A stretch of 64,000 nt of DNA, from assembly GCF_964275005.1 (NCBI RefSeq), contig NW_027307665.1, positions 186,001-250,000 of the forward strand, written 5' to 3'. Each line of letters starts with the position of its first letter. Positions within the stretch are counted from its first letter, which is position 1. Both the position numbers and the translations under genes were made by a program. The stretch comes from Diadema setosum (lineage: Eukaryota > Echinodermata > Echinoidea > Diadematoida > Diadematidae). This document shows, piece after piece, positions 58,170 through 64,000 of this stretch. The notes below the pieces were generated by a model that was not told the origin of the DNA, ran no database searches, and saw nothing but the letters and a program-made list of their open reading frames with translations.

Positions 58170-59761
58170 CTGAAAGGTAAAGAAGGCAGATGCAGTGTTA
58201 AGTGTAGTGATATTAGTGTCGTCATTGCAGAAATCTTGCTTCAAACGTGACACATGCAATAAGATGGATATTTGTTATTAAAGCAGCATGAGACAGCATG
58301 GGAAAAAAAATCTTTTTCCAATGAACGAATTCTTGAGCATTTCTTGAAGCATTAGACAATCCAAGAACGGATGAATGGATACAAAATTACGTCCAAAAAA
58401 GAAGAAAAACAAAACAAGGAAAACAGACAGACGCACACATACTCACACAAACACCCCCATAAGTATACTATTTTCATCTTCCCCTAATTTGCTCCCGACA
58501 GTAGGACATCAACATCTACGTGAAGATCGTGACAGAAAACAGAAGCAGAAACAAAACACAGCTTCGTGTGTCCTGGTATGAAAAGATCCAATCCTGCTGA
58601 ATTCAGCTTAGATAATTATATTTGTCTCCAGTAACAACCAAACAGAGTTTACACTCGTGCCGTTTCATTATCAATCTTTTCTGTGCTTTTAGAGTACCGA
58701 TTGGCGCAGAAAATGCCATAGCATAATACTATAGTACACACCGCCCAAAGTTCCCGGCACAAAAAAAAAAAAGAAAAAGATGACTGAAGGAAGACGAGTG
58801 AGTGATAATACATCCTTTTTATCCGGGAAGATGTATTACCTTCATTGAAAACCGTGGCCGCATAGTCAGTAATATTTCATGTTTTAACCAATGAAATGTC
58901 CCTTCATGAAACCGGTCTGATCAGAACTAATTATCTCAGCCTAAACATTGCTATAATCATTTTACCGAAAGCTTGTAATCTGTGTTCTGAATAGGGATGG
59001 ATCGCCAACTCTTCGATTATAATCGATTATGATTTTTCTTCGGAATAAGATGAATGATTCCTTTTCGTTGGTTTGCATTCTGAGACAATTTAACGCCCTG
59101 AGTATCATTTGGTAAAAGCTTGTCAAACTCTGCTTATGGGGGTCACAAGAAGTGTATATTTATTTACAACAATCTTTAGCAGCATTTAGAATACCTTCAG
59201 TTGATTGTGAGCTTTCCTAATAAGTTTTTGTCGTTAATTATTTTTCCCCAGTAGAGAGAATACAGCGTTTTTTTTCCCGCCATTTTCGATCCAATTTGCT
59301 CTAGATCTAACCATGACACCCTACCAGAGTGGTCATTGATGTTCGCATGAAACACACCGAGAACACGGATTATATCAAGTTATATTCAGACATTTTTTTT
59401 ATATATATATATTGAGGAATGCCACCCATTACATGTAATTCATCAACAAGTCAACGTAAAAAAAAAGAAAGAAAAGAAGATAAAAATGAAAATATCAGGA
59501 AATCATAATTATTGCCAACACTCTTCAATCTACACAGATCTACCAAAACTAGAACAGACTTTGCGACAAATTGGCGAGGACTAAATTCATAACATAAAGT
59601 TATAAATTCATCTATTGTACGTTTAAAGACTGACCGGTTGGAAAACACTTTTTTCTTTCTCTCTCTCTCTTAAGATGAAATCTTGCGGATTTCTTGATAT
59701 CCTTTCATTCTAGATGTGAAAAGACTTGGTGCATATCGTACAAGATCTATTATTCACTTAC

Positions 59762-60046
59762 CACATCTCCTCACATAATGACTACGGGGTGCGGTGGTCG
59801 TCCTACCAATCTCATTGATACCAGTGCAGGAGATTTCTACGCATCCAGTGGGAGGAGGGTCAAGGGTCATTGAAGGGGAGCTTGAAGATGACCGGATGAC
59901 GTCATCAATTGCAATCTCGTAGGTCCCGATTGGTGGATATGGTTGGTCACTGGGGTTGACGAGACACGTGATCCTAAGGCCATTAGTTTCTTGTCCGTCC
60001 TCGTCATCAACGATCTCGATCGAGATGATATTGTCTGCGGGAGCGT
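59762..60046 (-). CDS. Gene B Ig-like module 1
   Basis: A 285-base phase 1-1 exon, orthologous to 19188-19469: APADNIISIEIVDDEDGQ, LRITCLVNPSDQPYPPIG, YEIAIDDVIRS, GCVEISCTGINEIG. The C-terminal end is altered, reading APRSHYVRRCG where gene A has THCVRSCG, so the fourth core Cys is Tyr. The extra Cys of gene A's HVNSC is also absent. Remaining Cys in RRC may substitute. Confidence 0.85.
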
Positions 60047-60688
60047 CTGTCATGTAACCAAGAGGTTTAAGCAGATAAGTTATTTCAGTAACCCTAGATT
60101 AAAGGCTAGTTAAGGGTATATTGCCTACAAAAATATGCATTCGTGTGACCTTGCATCACAAACCTCACACTATCGATCGGGACTGAATGCTTTATTGATT
60201 TACGAATCCTTTCCTTCACCAGATAAACACAAGTTTATTCTTTGTTTGAATATAAAGTCCATTACTTATTACATTAGGCAAGCGTATGCAGTATGTCGCA
60301 TTGATAGCGAGGAAAGTATTTAACCATCTGAGAAAAAAAAAAAGTCATTTCCAAAGTGCGCACAATAGCTAACTGCGAAATGGCTTAATGTATAATTGAT
60401 TGTTTGTTTATGACGGTCGGTTCTCCCCCCCCCCCCCCCACACCCATACACACACTTTTTGAATATCAATCGGGGAAATATTCAGAGTTGTACCTAAGAA
60501 GATTGGAGTTCTTAACTTATTTACGTATGTTAACGTATATTGTAACCGGAAGCAAACACGAAATTTGGGTGGAGTAAATCTTTTCCAAAAATAAGCTAAA
60601 AAAAAGCTGAAAAAGGGAATCACAAGAAGCATTTATATTAGTGATATCATTGGCACAGCCTGTTCTTGAAGGCATTTTTGTTGCTTAC

Positions 60689-60817
60689 GTTGGACTTGTA
60701 ACGTTCTAGACTGTTCACTCCTGAGAAGGCTGCACTGTAGCACGCCCCCATGGTCAGCTGCTGTTGGATTTAATGTCAGCTCGCTACGAACGTTGTACGT
60801 ATCTACGTTGGCGGTTC
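60689..60817 (-). CDS. Gene B Ig domain, second-half exon
   Basis: A 129-base phase 1-1 exon: acceptor TTTTAAAG, donor CCAAC/GTAAGC. Encodes TANVDTYNVRSELTLNPTAA then DHGGVLQCSLLRSEQSRTLQ, orthologous to 24814-24942. The first half of the domain is expected beyond the window. It confirms that the exon order upstream of the modules is shared. Confidence 0.85.
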
Positions 60818-61932
60818 CTTTAAAAGAAAGAAAGGAACCGAAATAACATTCGCGGTTTGTTGTGTCAACAATTCAATTCGGTTGTAACTTGATCACGGGC
60901 ATGCATATAAACGACAAAAAAAAAAAAAAGAATTGAAAAGAAAATAAATGAGAGTAATATAATGTAGCCTTGTCCAAGGCAGAGTCTGAGTCACGACACT
61001 GAAGCCCACTTCCAACGCCGGGTCAACACGTGCATGTGTACTAGACTTTTCAATATTGAAAAGCAGAAGCAACTTCAAACCGCTCACTAATTACTAGTAG
61101 ACTATACCGTCTCCTCGCCGCGCTACGTCTTATTGCATGGACCCATTACTTTCATGATGATTACTGGAAGTTCTAAATATCAAGGTGGACAATTCTTATC
61201 TCTTTTGTTACGTTCATCCTGAGACCTTAAATTTTCTGTTGTTGTATGTTATTCTAATCACTCTTTGCTGAGTGTTTTCTATAGTTTTAGCCAACCGAGG
61301 GATGTGAATGATGAAGTGAAGCAGAAAATCAATGTTATCTTTAGATATGGTACGTGATGATGTGATATAGCACATAAAATCATTGCATGTAATTAACCCA
61401 TCAACAGTCAGTCGTCACGCCGTATGCAAATTAGGCATAATGAGGTTCCGTGTGCCAGTGTTTACTCAATGCGCATGACCGTCTCGCGAATTTGAGGTTT
61501 CACGGGATTTTGCGAGACTCTGTACAAGCTCCAATACAGTTGCCATGCAGTTAGCGCTAGTGTATACGATTTTGACATGGTGGGGTGAGTCCAATTACCC
61601 GTTTCGTACTCTTCATTTTGATATAAAATTTGTCCATACTTAAAAATATCTTAAATGTTTAATCCCTCATTAAATTTACCTTATATTTTGCTCGTAGTTT
61701 TGATGTGTTCGAAACATAAACCTCTATTTTGCTGGATCCTGGCTGATATAAAACTTTTCATACTCTATTTTATTTTTTTTTTTGATTCGGCAGAAGAAGC
61801 ATATACCGATACTTGTTTTAAAAATCGAAAAGATGCAATATCTGTAAGTTACTTAACAATTCGTTCAAAAGCTGACTAAAAAGAGACTCGCTCCGGAAGT
61901 TGCGATCGCCGAAGTCAAGATATTCACATTAT

Positions 61933-62133
61933 TTACACCTTGATGGATGAATTGCACATGGTTTGTGCACATTGTGTACCTCTTTTACATTCCATGTATT
62001 CCTCTGTACTTCTGTGGTGGCATTGTCCACAAATAGAAAAAAACTTGCTTTTTTCTAAACTCTTCCTCACAAGTTTATTATCATATCTAGGTTTCTTCCT
62101 CTTTAGCTTGATTGTGTAGTCAAACATATTCAC
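61933..62133 (-). pseudogene. Cys-rich remnant, possibly transposase C-terminus
   Basis: The reading frame ends KKPRYDNKLVRKSLEKSKFF then SICGQCHHRSTEEYMECKRG, TQCAQTMC. The C-x-x-C ... C ... C ... C spacing loosely recalls the C-terminal zinc-binding region of piggyBac-type transposases, and a TTAA-like target (TCAA) would fit. The match is weak and no catalytic Asp region was found. Confidence 0.25.
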
Positions 62134-62486
62134 TAATGTTTGTTGCTGTGTGAGGGGAGTGTTTGTTCATGTTCCTTCTCCCTTTCTCTCTCTCTCTGAG
62201 ATGTGTGTGTGTGTGTGTGTGTGTGTTTTTTTTTTTTGGGGGGGGGGTTGTTTGGATTCATAATATAGAGCTGCCAACATTTAAATGCAATTATCAGGGA
62301 GATTGTTCAATGACATGCTTCTGATTCTATGCTGGTTCATAATTGTTCATTTCCAGAGAGTCTTTTGTGGAATCGGGGTCCCCCCCCCCACCACCACAAA
62401 AAAGGGGGAAATTAACATCTTAAATAATCACTCTGAAAAGAAAACGAAACTGCTTGCTTCATGAATCCAGGCCTTCGGGCTCTAGA

Positions 62487-62492
62487 ATAATG

Positions 62493-62544
<52 letters not shown>

Positions 62545-62565
62545 TAATAATAATATAATGATAAT
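62487..62565. repeat. TAA microsatellite
   Basis: About 25 TAA units following CCAGGCCTTCGGGCTCTAGA, which looks like a LINE or SINE tail. Confidence 0.9.
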
Positions 62566-62913
62566 AAAAACATGTGGTATGAATAATAGTTCATCAGATT
62601 ATTCAAGATTTACATTCATGCAAATCACCAGTAGTCCCTACCTGCAGCTTCCAAGTTCCAGTTAAAAAAAACAAACAATTAGAATAAAAAAAAATAAATG
62701 GATGAATCATAATCTAGCGGACATAAATCATCAAAACCAGAAATATAATTTTAAGGAGTGAGAATGTCCAAGGAAACAAACAGACGCAAAGTTATTTTGT
62801 TTATCAAACCGTAACTTGCAAGACAACTTGATGCAAAACTAAACATGAAAAGAAAATCACAAAGGAACATTTCAGAAAAGAAAAGACATGAGAAACATCG
62901 TAACATAAATGAA

Positions 62914-63153
62914 GAGTTTGTTGGCAAAAACCGATAAGTCCATATTTGCCAAATGGAGACATTTGCAATTAAAGGTCAAGAAAAATAAAGAGAATAATAA
63001 GAAAATTTTTGCTTCTTTTGACCATAACTTTGAAAATGTACCTTTATTTGTAGTGACCAATATATCATTTAAAAGGTATTATTTTGTACTTTATGACAAA
63101 GACAGTACTTCAAAATCTTCAAAAATGGACTTATCGGTTTTTGCAAACAAACT
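62914..63153. repeat. Foldback with 30-bp arms
   Basis: GAGTTTGTTGGCAAAAACCG at left and CGGTTTTTGCAAACAAACTC at right enclose 180 bases of AT-rich sequence inside the 2.5-kb transposon. Confidence 0.8.
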
Positions 63154-64000
63154 CGTCAAATATTAGTATACGGGACTGAACCCAAGTGTTGTTTGTTTTT
63201 TTTTGTTTTTTTTTTTTTTACATGTGAAATTGCTAACGTGTTCGTATCTGCAAGTAGTCAAATAAATGACAAATCCATTCGAACACAAAGTGGCGATAAC
63301 GAATCCTTAAATGATCATCTACGAAATTTTGACAGAATATGACAGAATAAACCTATTATATACACGTTTAAGCCGATTTTCAGTCTTCGAGACCCGACAC
63401 AGGAAGTAAAAAAACGACAGTAGCAGACAATGTGATAATGTGATGCTACCGTCGTTTCTGACCAATCACGATCCACCATTGTACGAATGCGCTAATGGAC
63501 GATTTCGAACAAAGAGCGATGTGACATACTGTTGTAATTTGCTGGATCCCATGAGGTATAAATTTGATTTTTCCATATTTTGAGAATAAGATATTCAAGT
63601 ATCCTACTTATTTAGTTTGAAAGAGATGCAAGGTGGTTAAGAACGTATTTGACCCACTTCTTTCGGATTTAAATCTTATAATTTCAACGCGCGAAATTAC
63701 TCGTATTTTTACCCTAATTCCCTTTCAGTATTATCAAATCATTGTCATTAAATTAGACCTTGAGCTTTCTTCTTTCATTTATTGTAAAAATGAGCTGTAA
63801 ATGTTATGCTGGGGCTGCACAACGGTAGTTTAAAAAGAACACTGCCAGCTAATTATGTATTCATGACCGCTCCGAGCGTGCATACGTCCTCTGCGCTCTG
63901 TGCGAGATTCGCACACCGTGACGACTGATTGTCAAAATGATGCCATTCGAGGAACACAAACTGAGTCTTAGAAAAATTTAGACTGAAGACTATTTGAAGA

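Larger units (their letters stand above)
61405..63931. mobile_element. 2.5-kb DNA transposon insertion in gene B
   Basis: Inverted ends CAGTCAGTCGTCACG and CAATCAGTCGTCACG, flanked by TCAA on both sides (61401-61404, 63932-63935). Gene A is uninterrupted at 25.53 kb. Interior: a minus-strand Cys-rich fragment (61933-62133, FFSICGQCHHRSTEEYMECK), TC and TG repeats (62185-62227), a TAA repeat (62487-62565) and a foldback (62914-63153). No full transposase. Confidence 0.75.
47800..64000. repeat. Segmental duplication, copy B
   Basis: Partner of copy A in the same orientation. Its own insertions, absent from A, include the motif array at 53.74-54.69 kb, the MITE at 56.14-56.83 kb, the foldback at 57.45-57.79 kb and a 2.5-kb element at 61.4-63.9 kb. 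The last 55 bases of the window still align with copy A near 25.55 kb, so the duplication continues past the right edge. Confidence 0.85.
51765..64000 (-). other. Gene B: paralogue of gene A, 5' end outside window
   Basis: Inferred transcription unit with exons at 60.75, 59.9, 58.0, 55.9, 55.1, 53.3, 52.6 and 51.8 kb, all phase 1. It lies head to tail upstream of gene A's start, about 6 kb away. The expected signal peptide, first Ig half and any SRCR exon would lie beyond position 64000. Against gene A it has one rather than three KTSEF-type modules and has an extra module at 55.8 kb; the 57.9-kb module takes the place of another KTSEF-like unit. Confidence 0.75.

Overview
This is AT-rich animal genomic DNA, dense in microsatellites and transposable elements, with small coding exons separated by long introns. 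Nothing in it looks bacterial. A single-exon SRCR domain, strings of phase-1 Ig-like exons, CR1/L2-like retrotransposons and many foldback MITEs fit a marine deuterostome. An echinoderm such as a sea urchin is my best guess, but the sequence alone does not prove it.

The main content is a tandem pair of related genes on the minus strand, each encoding a type I membrane receptor. Gene A runs from a signal-peptide exon near 45.7 kb to a transmembrane/stop exon at 8.77 kb. Gene B ends at 51.77 kb and its 5' part lies beyond the right edge. Each carries six Ig-like module exons of 93-98 codons, a 43-codon second half of a more conventional Ig domain, and a last exon with one membrane helix and an eight-residue tail. 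Every downstream exon begins and ends in phase 1, so modules can be added, lost or skipped without changing frame. Gene A has three near-copies of one module where gene B has one; gene B has a module absent from A. An SRCR exon, a first-half Ig exon and a signal peptide lie upstream in gene A, but their splicing order is not resolved.

Layout: 1-25.6 kb is duplication copy A (3' flank and most exons of gene A), enlarged by insertions. 25.96-40.88 kb is a block bounded by inverted arms; it holds a decayed LINE (27.5-38.2 kb) that is itself interrupted by a 5.3-kb element with iterated ends and by a 558-bp TTAA-targeted foldback element, followed by a tandem-repeat tract with DR1-like motifs. 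40.9-45.7 kb holds the 5' exons of gene A. 45.7-51.8 kb is intergenic. 47.8-64 kb is duplication copy B with gene B, itself carrying several insertions.

Because A and B can be aligned by eye, many insertions have a visible empty site in the other copy, so they postdate the duplication. The receptors would act at the cell surface as modular extracellular recognition proteins; with almost no cytoplasmic tail they would need a partner to signal. That role is inferred from domain content, not shown.
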